A DNA stretch of 64,000 nt from JBCDBD01 sp039184335 (lineage in GTDB: Bacteria > Bacteroidota > Bacteroidia > Flavobacteriales > Flavobacteriaceae), in contig JBCDBD010000015.1 in the NCBI GenBank assembly GCA_039184335.1, positions 1-64,000 of the forward strand, read 5' to 3'. Positions 17,276-26,310 of the stretch are shown here, piece after piece. The notes beneath the pieces are model-generated. The model was given only the letters and a program-made list of their open reading frames with translations. It was not told the DNA's origin and made no database searches. The stretch's first letter is position 1, and each line of letters opens with the position of its first letter. A program made the position numbers and the translations under genes.

Positions 17276-17298
17276 TATTTAGACTCGATTTAAATAAT
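17276..17298 (+). promoter_or_regulatory. candidate Fur-type operator upstream of the DUF6686 gene
   Basis: A 23-base AT-rich element starts TATTTAGA and ends AAATAAT, the same ends and the same length as the elements at 29277, 33339 and 37445. It sits 3 bases before TATCTTTG (17302-17309), a perfect TAnnTTTG -7 element, so a bound repressor would cover the promoter. Assignment to Fur is inference from the iron-type genes it precedes. Confidence 0.6.
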
Positions 17299-17325
17299 TT
17301 CTATCTTTGCTATAAAACAAATCTT

Positions 17326-17679
17326 ATGTGCCTTTCCCTAAAAGTCTTAAACCAAACCAAAAATGGTTGTTTTACTTTTTGCAACCACAGTAAGTTGTTT
17401 CAATTGGTATTCAATAACCTATGCTTTGAATTCTACGAGTGGGAGTTAGAGGCGTTTAAGTCATACCTTAGTGGACTGGATGTTGAGTATTGGGAAAATG
17501 AAATGAAATGTACCCCACATCAACGAAAAATTCCGATATCGGTAGGCAACAAACACTTTATCATACTGGTCAATAAAAGAGAATTACACGAAATACAGGA
17601 TTTGGTCTCCACTAAACCGCAGGAAAATCCTAGACCCTTGCATCACAAAGACATTGACTACACGTATATAGAAAACTAA
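17326..17679 (+). CDS. DUF6686-family small protein
   Basis: The 117-residue soluble protein starts MCLSLKVLNQTKNGCFTFCNHSK, has paired cysteines near the N-terminus (NGCFTFCNH) and contains a central FEFYEWELEAFKSYL. It resembles the DUF6686 family of Bacteroidota, which has no assigned function. A -7 element and a 23-base Fur-like box precede it, and a strong terminator follows, so it is a single-gene member of the putative iron regulon. A metal-linked role is suggested only by this context. Confidence 0.7.
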   Translation: MCLSLKVLNQTKNGCFTFCNHSKLFQLVFNNLCFEFYEWELEAFKSYLSGLDVEYWENEMKCTPHQRKIPISVGNKHFIILVNKRELHEIQDLVSTKPQENPRPLHHKDIDYTYIEN

Positions 17680-17713
17680 TTTCCTAAGTGTTCTCAGGAT
17701 ATTAGTAGGTTTA

Positions 17714-17748
17714 GAAAGCGGCTTTTGGATTCAGCCGCTTTCTTTTTT
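17714..17748 (+). terminator. terminator after the DUF6686 gene
   Basis: A 10-base perfect stem (GAAAGCGGCT at 17714-17723 with AGCCGCTTTC at 17733-17742) is followed by TTTTTT. Confidence 0.92.
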
Positions 17749-17818
17749 AACAAAAGAAGATTAAATGTTAAATTATCACTTTTCTAAGGATTGTTTTTTA
17801 GGCTTTTAAGAAAATTTT

Positions 17819-17850
17819 TAGATTTGTTATTCTTATTAAATCTAAATAAA
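17819..17850 (+). promoter_or_regulatory. imelysin promoter with inverted Fur-like box
   Basis: TAGATTTG at 17819-17826 matches TAnnTTTG. Directly after it, 17828-17850 holds the 23-base element in reverse orientation (minus strand begins TATTTAGA). It would therefore overlap the transcription start. The match to the other boxes is about 18 of 23. Confidence 0.5.
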
Positions 17851-17856
17851 ACAGAC

Positions 17857-19083
17857 ATGAAAAAAATTGCTTACTTACTCAGTATCCTAGGTATGATGGT
17901 AGCAACCAGTTCCTGTAGTGATGATGATGATTCTTCAAGTACTGACGATGACCAAATCGGTACGACCGATGACGATGGGGGAACAACAGATGATGACGGC
18001 GGAACCACAGGCGTTGACGTCAGTGCCGTTATTGAGAACTATGCAGACATTGCATTGGCAAGTTACACCGATGCATTGGCTGATGTACAAGCACTAAAGA
18101 CTGCCATAGATGCCTTTGTGGCCGACCCAACGGATGCAAATTTTCAGGCGGCGCGAACTGCATGGCTAGTATCCCGTGAAAGCTATGGTCCTACCGAGGC
18201 ATTCCGTTTTGCCAATGGCCCCATTGATTCCGGGGATACTGAAGATATTGAAGGTTGGGTAAATTCATGGCCTTTGGACGAAGTCTATATCGATTATGTG
18301 GACGGTGTGCCTGATGGTGGGATTATTAACAACCCAACGGATTTTCCAACCCTGACCAAAGAGCTTTTGGTAGATGAAAACCAACCAACGGAAGAGGCCG
18401 AGGCTGATGTATCCATTGGCTTTCATGCTGTCGAGTTTTTGTTATGGGGACAAGATTTAGGGGATCCAGCCGATGAAACTACCGGACAACGGACCTTTAC
18501 TGATTTTGTTGACGGTGGAACTGCGGCCAATCAAGATCGAAGAAGACAATACCTACAATTGGTAGGAGAACTCTTGGTTGATCACCTTCAAGTCATCGTT
18601 GATGAATGGACAGGCCCATACCGAACTACCTTTTTGGCCCTTGACCAATCTACCGCCCTTGATAACATGATCAGTAGTATTGCAGAAATGTCAAGTAGCG
18701 AGCTGGCTATCGAGCGAATGGCAGTAGCGCTTCAAAATCAAGACCAAGAAGACGAACACTCCTGTTTTAGCGACAATACCCATCGTGATATCCGCTTGAA
18801 CTGGGATGGTATAAAAATGATCTACAATGGTACTTACCAAGCAATCAGTGGGCCATCATTAGCAGATTTGGTAGCTGAGGCCGATGCTACCATTGCGTCA
18901 GATTTGACCACTTTGGAAAGTGCCACCGATACCGCAGTAGAAGATACCTTGATTCCTTTTGACTTGGCAATTGTGGGTGGCCCGACCAGTGAAGAAGGTG
19001 CTAAAGTACAAACTGCTGTTGCCGCTTTGGTTGATTTTGGAGAAAAGTTGTTGGAAGCCCAACAAGCCATTTCAATCCAATAA
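17857..19083 (+). CDS. imelysin-family (M75-like) lipoprotein with intact GxHxxE motif
   Basis: The frame is open from 17791, but the ATG at 17857 gives a clean lipoprotein signal (MKKIAYLLSILGMM then SSCSDDDD) and leaves the promoter outside the gene; the product is 408 residues. The lipidated Cys is followed by SDDDD, which resembles the surface-export signal described for Bacteroidota lipoproteins, then by a TDDDGG-rich tether. The imelysin domain shows GFHAVE (bases 18418-18435), the GxHxxE signature thought to bind metal. Imelysins are iron-regulated proteins of iron uptake; no peptidase activity is assured. It heads a run with a di-heme protein and a second imelysin. Confidence 0.92.
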   Translation: MKKIAYLLSILGMMVATSSCSDDDDSSSTDDDQIGTTDDDGGTTDDDGGTTGVDVSAVIENYADIALASYTDALADVQALKTAIDAFVADPTDANFQAARTAWLVSRESYGPTEAFRFANGPIDSGDTEDIEGWVNSWPLDEVYIDYVDGVPDGGIINNPTDFPTLTKELLVDENQPTEEAEADVSIGFHAVEFLLWGQDLGDPADETTGQRTFTDFVDGGTAANQDRRRQYLQLVGELLVDHLQVIVDEWTGPYRTTFLALDQSTALDNMISSIAEMSSSELAIERMAVALQNQDQEDEHSCFSDNTHRDIRLNWDGIKMIYNGTYQAISGPSLADLVAEADATIASDLTTLESATDTAVEDTLIPFDLAIVGGPTSEEGAKVQTAVAALVDFGEKLLEAQQAISIQ

Positions 19084-19110
19084 AAATATCCCTTGCCCAA
19101 TATAGAAGAA

Positions 19111-19140
19111 AACAGGATGTTTTTAACATCCTGTTTTTGT
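19111..19140 (+). terminator. terminator or attenuator between imelysin and the di-heme gene
   Basis: An 11-base perfect stem (AACAGGATGTT with AACATCCTGTT) and 3-base loop is followed by a short T run. It lies 28 bases after the imelysin stop and 16 bases before the next gene. No other promoter is visible there, so partial read-through may set a lower level for the downstream genes. Confidence 0.75.
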
Positions 19141-19155
19141 TATTATTAGGTATTT

Positions 19156-20568
19156 TTGAAAAAATTGCTAGGAAAGTTGAAAAAGCTGCTATTCTTTACC
19201 AGTGTCATTTTGCTACTGTCATGCTCCAACGATTCCGATGACTATATTCCACTTATGGCTGAGGAGGGGGAAGAACTTTTGGGCGGTGATGCAACCTCGT
19301 TCATTTTTTCCCCGGATGCTTTTGGTTTTTTTGTGGATGGTCTCACGCTGGACGAAAAAATTGACTTTGGTGTGGGCAACTCCCTATTCAACCAAAACTG
19401 GGTCACAGCCCCCGCCTCAACGACAGCCAGGGATGGACTGGGTCCATTTTTCAATGCCAGGGCATGTTCTTCATGTCACTTTAAGGATGGCCGTGGTAGA
19501 CCCCCTGAATTTCCCGGTCAATTGGGCCATGGGCTTTTATTGCGATTGAGCATACCTGGTACGGATGCCAATGGAAACAATTTACCCGATCCCACCTATG
19601 GTGACCAATTTCAAGACAACAGTATTCTTGGAGTGCAAGAAGAAGGTGTACTTGAAGTCATCTACGAACCCATACAGATTACTTATCAAGATGGGGAAAC
19701 GGTCACCCTTCAAAAACCTACATACAATCTGGTGAATCTAAACTATGGTACATTGGCCCCAAACCTACAGGTTTCCCCAAGAATTGCCAACCAAGTTATA
19801 GGTCTAGGGCTATTGGATGCCATACCCGAATCTACAATATTACAATTTGCCGATGAAGGTGATAGTGATGGAGATGGTATATCGGGCAGACCAAACTATG
19901 TATATGACATTGAAAGTGGGCAACTCAAGTTGGGGAAATATGGATGGAAAGCCAACCAACCTACCATATTGCAGCAAGTAGCAGCGGCCTTTTCCGGTGA
20001 TCTTGGAATCACTTCGTCCCTTTTTCCCGAAGAAAACTGTACGGCGCTATTGGGGTGCGATGACATACCAAATGGCGGATTACCTGAAATCCCCGATGAA
20101 AATTTAGAAAAGGTTGCTTTCTATTCGGCCACCTTATCAGTACCAGCCCGCAGGGATGTGGATGATGAAGATGTTTTGGAAGGAAGGGAACTTTTCGAAC
20201 AGGCCCGATGCACGGCTTGTCACATCCCCTTAATCGAAACTGGTTTTTCACCAATTGCAGCCGCACTTTCAAATCAGACCATAAGACCCTACACCGACTT
20301 ACTGTTGCATGACATGGGCGATGGCCTTGCAGACAAGACCCCTGATTTTTTGGCCAATGGTAGGGAATGGCGAACTCCACCACTTTGGGGCATTGGCCTT
20401 TTTGAAACCGTAAACGAACATACCTTTCTGTTGCATGATGGAAGGGCAAGAAATATTGAGGAAGCCATTCTATGGCATGGTGGTGAAGCAGAAAGTTCAA
20501 AAAATCAATTCATGGATTTCAGTAAGCAAGAACGTGAACAATTACTGAAATTTTTAAACACACTATAA
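19156..20568 (+). CDS. di-heme oxidoreductase-family lipoprotein (DUF1111 type)
   Basis: The 470-residue protein starts with TTG and has a lipoprotein signal (KKLLFFTSVILLLSCSND). Two c-type heme sites are visible, CSSCH (about residue 98) and CTACH (about 355), each in the context expected for the MauG-like/DUF1111 'thiol oxidoreductase' family, plus GRGRPPEFPG and LWGIGLFETVNEHTFLLHDGR. It should sit in the periplasm or on the outer membrane and carry out redox chemistry, possibly on iron or a partner protein. Linkage with imelysin genes is a recurrent arrangement in Bacteroidota. Its stop overlaps the next start by one base. Confidence 0.92.
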   Translation: MKKLLGKLKKLLFFTSVILLLSCSNDSDDYIPLMAEEGEELLGGDATSFIFSPDAFGFFVDGLTLDEKIDFGVGNSLFNQNWVTAPASTTARDGLGPFFNARACSSCHFKDGRGRPPEFPGQLGHGLLLRLSIPGTDANGNNLPDPTYGDQFQDNSILGVQEEGVLEVIYEPIQITYQDGETVTLQKPTYNLVNLNYGTLAPNLQVSPRIANQVIGLGLLDAIPESTILQFADEGDSDGDGISGRPNYVYDIESGQLKLGKYGWKANQPTILQQVAAAFSGDLGITSSLFPEENCTALLGCDDIPNGGLPEIPDENLEKVAFYSATLSVPARRDVDDEDVLEGRELFEQARCTACHIPLIETGFSPIAAALSNQTIRPYTDLLLHDMGDGLADKTPDFLANGREWRTPPLWGIGLFETVNEHTFLLHDGRARNIEEAILWHGGEAESSKNQFMDFSKQEREQLLKFLNTL

Positions 20569-21743
20569 TGAAAACAACAACTTACAACTTCATAAAAAAA
20601 GCCGTTTTAAGCAGTCTGTTGGTACTGGCGGTAGTGATTGGTTGCGATTCATCAGATGATACCGATGGCACACCCACAGATGATGATATGCAAATCGTTG
20701 ACGATGATATGCAAACCATTGATGATGAGCCCCAAGGCCTGACCGTTGAGGAAGGTCGACAGATGCAAATAGATGACTTGTATGACTATCAGATCGTTCC
20801 ATTACTGGCCACCCATAATGTGTTGACCACAGATTTAGCCGAAGCAGCAAACAATTTCGACGCCAATACAAACACGGAAAACCTGAATGCCCTAAGAGTA
20901 ATTTGGCAAACTGCCTTTTTACATTGGAAACAGCTCGAAATATACAATATAGGGGTCATACAGAGTTCATTTGCCCACTCGCGTATTCACCAATGGCCCA
21001 TCAATGTTGAATTCATTGAAGACAATATTGCGGAAGAGACTGATATAGATACCGAATTTATTACCACTGTTGGTGCTTCTTCAAAGGGTTATGGAGCATT
21101 GGAACTACTTTTATTTGAAAAAGATGAATCACAGACCATCGATAGTTTCACAGTTGGCGAAAATTTTGAAAATAGGATGGATTACCTGACTGCACTGGCA
21201 CATAACCTAAATTTAGAAGTCAATGCACTGACCGATCTGTGGGATACTTTCGAAGAGACCTTTAAAAGCAGACTGGAAACAGGTGTCAATGGAAGCCAAA
21301 ACCAAATCGTAAATGGCATGATTGCAGCATTGGAAACCATTAAGCTCAGAAAATTGGGCAGTGAGGATGCCAATAACACCGAAGAGGATCTAGAGGCATT
21401 TTATAGCCGGAGTTCAAAAGAGGCTATTCGATCTAATCTCGTTTCACTTAAAAACACTTATGAAGGAAATTTCGACACGGCAAGGTTTGGTTTGGAATCC
21501 TATGTGGATGAGGTATTGGATAGGCCAGACATCAATACCGCGATTTCCAACGCTTTTGTGGATGCCATAACTACCTTGGATGGTCTTTCTGGAAGTTTGG
21601 AGGATATTGTGGTCAACGATGATGCCAGTGTAGAAACCTTCAGGGCCACGATTACCACATTGATCGCTTTGTTCAAGACTGATTTATCAAGCGCGGCCAA
21701 TATTGTGGTCACATTCAACGACAATGACGGTGATTCACAGTAA
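20568..21743 (+). CDS. imelysin-family lipoprotein with divergent signature (GYGALE)
   Basis: The 391-residue protein has a lipoprotein signal (SSLLVLAVVIGCDSSDD) and an Asp-rich tether (DDDMQIVDDDMQ). The imelysin fold is recognisable in DLYDYQIVPLLATHNVLTTDL, VIWQTAFLHWKQLE and the region KGYGALELLLFE. There the usual GxHxxE is GYGALE (21087-21104), with His replaced by Gly and Glu kept. It overlaps the di-heme gene by one base (TAATG) and is translationally coupled. It may have a structural or ligand-binding role different from the first imelysin. Confidence 0.88.
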   Translation: MKTTTYNFIKKAVLSSLLVLAVVIGCDSSDDTDGTPTDDDMQIVDDDMQTIDDEPQGLTVEEGRQMQIDDLYDYQIVPLLATHNVLTTDLAEAANNFDANTNTENLNALRVIWQTAFLHWKQLEIYNIGVIQSSFAHSRIHQWPINVEFIEDNIAEETDIDTEFITTVGASSKGYGALELLLFEKDESQTIDSFTVGENFENRMDYLTALAHNLNLEVNALTDLWDTFEETFKSRLETGVNGSQNQIVNGMIAALETIKLRKLGSEDANNTEEDLEAFYSRSSKEAIRSNLVSLKNTYEGNFDTARFGLESYVDEVLDRPDINTAISNAFVDAITTLDGLSGSLEDIVVNDDASVETFRATITTLIALFKTDLSSAANIVVTFNDNDGDSQ

Positions 21744-21758
21744 ATTTTAATCAATCTA

Positions 21759-21791
21759 AATTTAAATAATTGTAAATCAGTTATTTAAATT
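21759..21791 (+). promoter_or_regulatory. perfect 11-base inverted repeat before the Cys-rich small gene
   Basis: AATTTAAATAA at 21759-21769 pairs perfectly with TTATTTAAATT at 21781-21791 across 11 bases. It lies upstream of TAATTTTG (21812-21819), a TAnnTTTG match, and the gene starting at 21845. It may be an operator related to the Fur-like boxes, or a weak transcript end for the gene before it. Confidence 0.4.
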
Positions 21792-21844
21792 GTTTCTAAG
21801 TGTGGTTGAACTTAATTTTGTTGAGAACAAAAAAAGAAAAAGCT

Positions 21845-22090
21845 ATGCCTATTCGATTAGCCACAAATTGTACGAACTGTACCAATTTTACAAACGAAAA
21901 GACCTGTGCCCAGCACAATATTGCAGTAAGTGAACGCCATACCTGTGATAGTTTTTCAATGAAAGATGTGTTGAAGAACAATATGAGCTGTGGTACCTGT
22001 GCCCGATTCAACACCCCGACGTGCGCCCACCCAGCTAAGGCTGCACCTGAGATGCTTTGCTCGAGTTGGGCTCCACAAGCCGTTGCTTAA
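21845..22090 (+). CDS. 81-residue eight-cysteine protein with internal duplication
   Basis: The ATG at 21845 (MPIRLATNCTNCTNF) is preferred over the frame opening at 21800, because a TAnnTTTG promoter lies between them. Eight cysteines fall in two similar halves: CxxC-x8-C-x12-C in the first and CxxC-x7-C-x11-C in the second, with aromatic residues at matching places (NF/RF and DSF/SSW). There is no signal peptide, so it should be cytoplasmic. The pattern suggests zinc or iron binding, and its place between imelysin and TonB receptor genes suggests iron storage, delivery or sensing. Similar proteins appear in other Flavobacteriia, as far as recalled; no function is known. Confidence 0.75.
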   Translation: MPIRLATNCTNCTNFTNEKTCAQHNIAVSERHTCDSFSMKDVLKNNMSCGTCARFNTPTCAHPAKAAPEMLCSSWAPQAVA

Positions 22091-22118
22091 GATTAGACCT
22101 GAGCTATATCGAAAGATG

Positions 22119-22146
22119 GTTGGGAGGTCTTGCCTCCCAACTATTT
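22119..22146 (+). terminator. terminator after the Cys-rich small gene
   Basis: A 9-base perfect stem (GTTGGGAGG with CCTCCCAAC) and 5-base loop is followed by TATTTATT. Confidence 0.85.
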
Positions 22147-22490
22147 ATTCCCAAAATACATTCTTTTACATGTTAACTTCCCTGTCGCGACGTGCCTTGA
22201 AATCGTAGGGAGCCCATGACATTGATTCATACCGGTTTTCTTCATTACTACCATATCGTGTTTATTTCCCAAAACAAATCATAGTACGATTGAAAGGAGT
22301 GTTTTTTGTCAGTCGCCATACCAAGGTGAAGCCAGCCCAACAGGTTTGCATATAGCAGTCATTGAGTAGTAGAATCCATATTTGACCATGGCACTTTATA
22401 CTGTTGTTCGCTTTCAAACAACGATGACTGTAATTAAAATAGGGCCACTAGTACGAAGCAATTCTATCAATGAGTGATAATACAGTTTCA
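22147..22490. other. non-coding gap of about 340 bases
   Basis: No frame here looks like a protein, and no RNA gene was recognised. It separates the rightward run from the leftward HTTM/TonB receptor run, so it is an end-to-end (convergent) gap. Confidence 0.6.
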
Positions 22491-24965
22491 TCAAAGTTTT
22501 AGTTGAAGGGTAGTATAAAAGGTTCTTGGTTCAGCGGGAATAATCCCGGGCCCTGGATATCCAGTAGCCCTTCTTGTAAAGAAGCTATTATCCAGTAAAT
22601 TATTCACCCCAGCTTCCAGCTTTAGCTTTTTAAAAGTATAGGACATGGAAAAATCCATGATATTGTATGAAGGTATGGCCCCCTCTATACCCCGCTGGTT
22701 GTCATTCACATCTTGAGGCGCATTCGTGGCATCAGTGAATTGCTCTGCTATATAGGTATATTGCAAACTGCCCAAAAAATTTCCATAACCGAAATTAAGT
22801 CCGGTCTTTAGGTTAACTTCAGGAACAAACTCCACTTGATTGCCTTCTACATTGTTTTGTTCTGAATCGGTGTATTCTGAATCGGTCAGTGCCAAGTTTA
22901 CAAAATAATTCAGTCTTACTTTTTCAAGCGAAGGAGCTATTATTTTCTTGATATTCAAATCGCCAAAGGCCTCGATACCGTAAATGAATGCTGTACCGAT
23001 ATTCCCACGAAAGCGCACCACCCGGCCGGTTTCCACTTCTTCGCCTGCAGCATTGATACGGGTTTCACTCTGTAAGATTTCGCCCAATCGGTCATCGTAT
23101 AAAAGTCCAAAAGAACTTAAATCGTACGTGAATAGGTCATTGATGCGACCACGTATGCCCAAGTCAGCCGTAAAGCCATCTTCATCAGAAATATCAGGGT
23201 CAATTTGAAATGACGGATTGACCACACGAATATCACTAAATGTGACCGATCGGTAATTTTGTGAAAAGTTTGCATAAAATTCAACTGAAGATGATAGTTT
23301 ATAGGATGCCCCCAGGCCCAACAACAAAAAGTTACGTTCGAAGGTACGGTTATCAGGCACCTCTTCATTCAATAATGGGTTGCCTGCCAAGTCTAACACA
23401 ATATTTTGAAAACTGCCCTCACTTTCCGTTTTGATATATTCAAACCGAAATCCCGGAGTGAGTGAAAATCTATTGGAAATGGTAAAGATATTTTCACCAA
23501 ATACGGCCCAATTCAAATTGGGAAACTCAAACTCTGATTGTCGTTCATAATTTGGGAATTCATCATCGGCAAAGGTAAAATCAGGATTACTTGACGTACT
23601 ACCAGGGCCCTGGCGCTGATCATTATCAGTCTGATAATATTTTGTTCCTATCAGAAATACGGCATCTTTATCAAGAAAGGAATATCTGGTCAGCAATCGA
23701 GCCTCTGCGCCCCAATTGGTAAAATTGTCTACCAACAATTCACGAGGTGCATTAGGGTCATCAGGCTGGGATACGCGATTGGTACGAAAGCCCAAAGCCT
23801 TTCTAGAGGCATCCAGTGTGAATAGGTTAAGGCTAAAATCGGTTTTTGGCGAAAAGCTATGGTCCAACCGTAGGGAAAACAATTTCCAATCCACACTGAA
23901 CCAGTTTCTATCACGATTACTGAAATCAGGATTTTCCAGAAATTGTGCATCAGTCAAGCCACCAGGTTGTTTTGCTAAATAGTTCAACAACGTTGCTTCA
24001 AAAGATAATTTGGTGCTGTCGCTCAACCAGTACGCAAAATGGCCAAAATAGTTTCGGCTATTGTAGACAGAATTAGGTCGAAAACCACTTCCCTCCTTAT
24101 AATTGAAATACGTGTAGTAACTAAAGTCACCAACCGTTCCCGAAAGACTGTTAAAACTAGTGAACAGGTCATAGGATCCCACGGTTTGCCGAGAAATCAA
24201 CTCTATTTTTTTATTGGGGCTGGGTGGTTTGAACTTAAAATTGATCAGCCCCCCAAACTGGGGGCCGTATTGTAAGGATGCTGCGCCACGTACCACCTGA
24301 ATCTGGGCAAGTGCCTCTGCGGGAGGGGTATAATAGCTTTCAGGATATCCCAAGGCATCGGCACTAATATCATACCCGTTTTGCCGTACGTTGAAGTTGG
24401 CCGTTCTGTTGGGGTCTAAGCCCCTACCCCCTATGTTCAATTGAAGTCCGGCATCACCGTAATCAAATATGTTCAGCCCTACCACTTGATTGTAGATTTG
24501 ACGTGGATTGTTGGCCGCCAGATTGGCCGTGATATTTTCCATTAAGACCACCTCGCTCTTTTTACCTGCATAAATGGCAGTACCTTCGACCGTCTTCAGC
24601 TTTTGAAGCGCAAAAACCTTTTCGCGTTCTTGACGCAACACCACTTCGGGAAGCTGTTCGCCCAATGGCTCTAGTTGAATGTTCAGTACTGTATTGGTAT
24701 CAAGCACCAAACGCTGTTCAAAAACCTGGTATTCATAGGCAAAGACCACCAGACTGTACTGTCCAGATGGAATGTCTTGAAAAACAAAATTTCCTGTTTG
24801 TGAAGTATTGGCCAACTGTCCTATTTCCCTAAGGTATACCTCTGCATTGGAGACCCCGGCTCCTTCAACTGTTGCAATTGTACCTGAAAAGGTCAGCTGC
24901 GCCTTAACGAAAGAGGTAAGCATCAAAAAGGCCAATGCCCACTTAAATTCCTTTGATCGCATCAT
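22491..24965 (-). CDS. FecA-like TonB-dependent outer-membrane receptor
   Basis: The 824-residue protein has a signal peptide (FKWALAFLMLTSFVKAQ) and a carboxypeptidase-like beta-sandwich domain (about 23-100). A TonB plug follows (KKSEVVLMENIT, GLNIFDYGDAGLQLNIGGRG, QVVRGAASLQYGPQFGG), and then a 22-strand-type barrel ending in FYTTLQLKL. It takes up a ferric chelate using TonB energy, and the FecA-like plug suggests ferric citrate or a similar carboxylate. The ligand cannot be set from sequence. It is the last gene of the leftward imelysin-HTTM-receptor operon, overlapping the HTTM gene by 23 bases. Confidence 0.93.
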   Translation of the reverse strand: MMRSKEFKWALAFLMLTSFVKAQLTFSGTIATVEGAGVSNAEVYLREIGQLANTSQTGNFVFQDIPSGQYSLVVFAYEYQVFEQRLVLDTNTVLNIQLEPLGEQLPEVVLRQEREKVFALQKLKTVEGTAIYAGKKSEVVLMENITANLAANNPRQIYNQVVGLNIFDYGDAGLQLNIGGRGLDPNRTANFNVRQNGYDISADALGYPESYYTPPAEALAQIQVVRGAASLQYGPQFGGLINFKFKPPSPNKKIELISRQTVGSYDLFTSFNSLSGTVGDFSYYTYFNYKEGSGFRPNSVYNSRNYFGHFAYWLSDSTKLSFEATLLNYLAKQPGGLTDAQFLENPDFSNRDRNWFSVDWKLFSLRLDHSFSPKTDFSLNLFTLDASRKALGFRTNRVSQPDDPNAPRELLVDNFTNWGAEARLLTRYSFLDKDAVFLIGTKYYQTDNDQRQGPGSTSSNPDFTFADDEFPNYERQSEFEFPNLNWAVFGENIFTISNRFSLTPGFRFEYIKTESEGSFQNIVLDLAGNPLLNEEVPDNRTFERNFLLLGLGASYKLSSSVEFYANFSQNYRSVTFSDIRVVNPSFQIDPDISDEDGFTADLGIRGRINDLFTYDLSSFGLLYDDRLGEILQSETRINAAGEEVETGRVVRFRGNIGTAFIYGIEAFGDLNIKKIIAPSLEKVRLNYFVNLALTDSEYTDSEQNNVEGNQVEFVPEVNLKTGLNFGYGNFLGSLQYTYIAEQFTDATNAPQDVNDNQRGIEGAIPSYNIMDFSMSYTFKKLKLEAGVNNLLDNSFFTRRATGYPGPGIIPAEPRTFYTTLQLKL

Positions 24966-26310
24966 TAAACGGTAATATCCAATTTTTGGGTTTAAATGAT
25001 TCTTTTTCTTGGGTCAAATCAACTTGGGGATCAATATAGGCCTTGCTCAACCGCCCGTTCAGGGCCACATAGCTTTCGACGTAAATGGCCAGGTTCTGAT
25101 GGCCTTGGCTTTCGAAATGTGATTTTAAAAAATGGGCATATTCCAGAATAAAATCGGGTTGGTAGCTCATTTGTTTTTCCTGAAATGGGGTTAGAAAATC
25201 CGTGTTGTCCACATAAAACCATTTGCCCGATACACGGTCGACAATTTTAAACTGGGCATATCCAGATTTCTCCATCAACATTACCCGCCATGAAAACCGA
25301 TACCCTTCCTCTGTCCAAAAAAGTTCGCCGGGATAGAGTAAATACCGCCATGGAAAAAGGAGCTGTACCATAAAAAACAAAACCAAAATGCCGTATTTAA
25401 GTTTCAGGCCTGCATATTTTATTTCTTGATATACCCTTCCAGTATCAAAAATGGATTTGTCGATATAGGGAAGTCGGGAAATAAACCTTAAAATGCCATG
25501 ATGGATTTTTGGGTCAAAGAAAATAAGGGAGGCTGCGATCATGATATAGGGGAACATCCCTATATTGAACAATACCCGGGTCATGATATGAAATACAACC
25601 ACAAAGAAAAAAGCAACCCAACGGGTGGGTTGATATAGCAATAAAAAAGGGATGGTCAAATCATAGAGGGCACCAAACCAACTGAAAGTATAGTGCACCC
25701 ATTCTTTCCCCAATAGCCTACCTATCAAGGGCAAATCAAACTTAGACGGAAGCCAAATCTTCAATGGCATCGCATCAAGCAGCCAATCTGAATTCAATTT
25801 GGCCAACCCCGCATATAAATATACTGTGGCCAACAGCAATTTGATCACATTGATGTTCCAACTCGGAATATATTGAAACCTTGATTTAGGATGTAACTTG
25901 GCATCTATGGAAAAATACGCATTAGCCGGAAGAAAAATCATCAAAAAGGAAAGGATGCTTATAAAGTAATAGTGGTTCAAATAGGTGGTCTTGTCCATCA
26001 ACTCGATATAGGTGAACGTCAAAAAGAAGGTGACAATGGCCATACGGTACCGATAGCCCAAAGCCACAAAAAGTGAAGCCAATCCACAGACAATGAACAA
26101 CAAGTAGGTCCAGTTACCGATGGGCTTTACCCATTCAAAACCATAATAGGAAAAATGAAACTTGGGTTCAAGATACAAGGTCTCGATCCAACCGTAAGAC
26201 CAAAAACGAATCATGCTCCAAAGCATGATTACACCAAAAAAAATACGAAAGACCGCCAAAGGGGCGGCCTCGTGAGGTTCATGGATATATTTTTTCAAAT
26301 AAGGTAGCAT
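24943..26310 (-). CDS. HTTM-domain membrane protein (gamma-carboxylase-like)
   Basis: The 455-residue protein begins with EAAPLAVFRIFFGVIMLW, the usual entry of the HTTM family, related to vitamin-K-dependent gamma-carboxylase. About eight hydrophobic helices fill the first 320 residues, with conserved patches LNHYYF, YLYAGLAKLNSDW and FLLLYQPTRWVAF. A soluble tail of about 120 residues follows. Bacterial HTTM proteins have no proven reaction, but they recur beside imelysin and TonB receptor genes. The start abuts the imelysin stop (26310/26311), and the end overlaps the receptor gene, so translation of all three is probably coupled. Confidence 0.9.
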   Translation of the reverse strand: MLPYLKKYIHEPHEAAPLAVFRIFFGVIMLWSMIRFWSYGWIETLYLEPKFHFSYYGFEWVKPIGNWTYLLFIVCGLASLFVALGYRYRMAIVTFFLTFTYIELMDKTTYLNHYYFISILSFLMIFLPANAYFSIDAKLHPKSRFQYIPSWNINVIKLLLATVYLYAGLAKLNSDWLLDAMPLKIWLPSKFDLPLIGRLLGKEWVHYTFSWFGALYDLTIPFLLLYQPTRWVAFFFVVVFHIMTRVLFNIGMFPYIMIAASLIFFDPKIHHGILRFISRLPYIDKSIFDTGRVYQEIKYAGLKLKYGILVLFFMVQLLFPWRYLLYPGELFWTEEGYRFSWRVMLMEKSGYAQFKIVDRVSGKWFYVDNTDFLTPFQEKQMSYQPDFILEYAHFLKSHFESQGHQNLAIYVESYVALNGRLSKAYIDPQVDLTQEKESFKPKNWILPFNDAIKGI

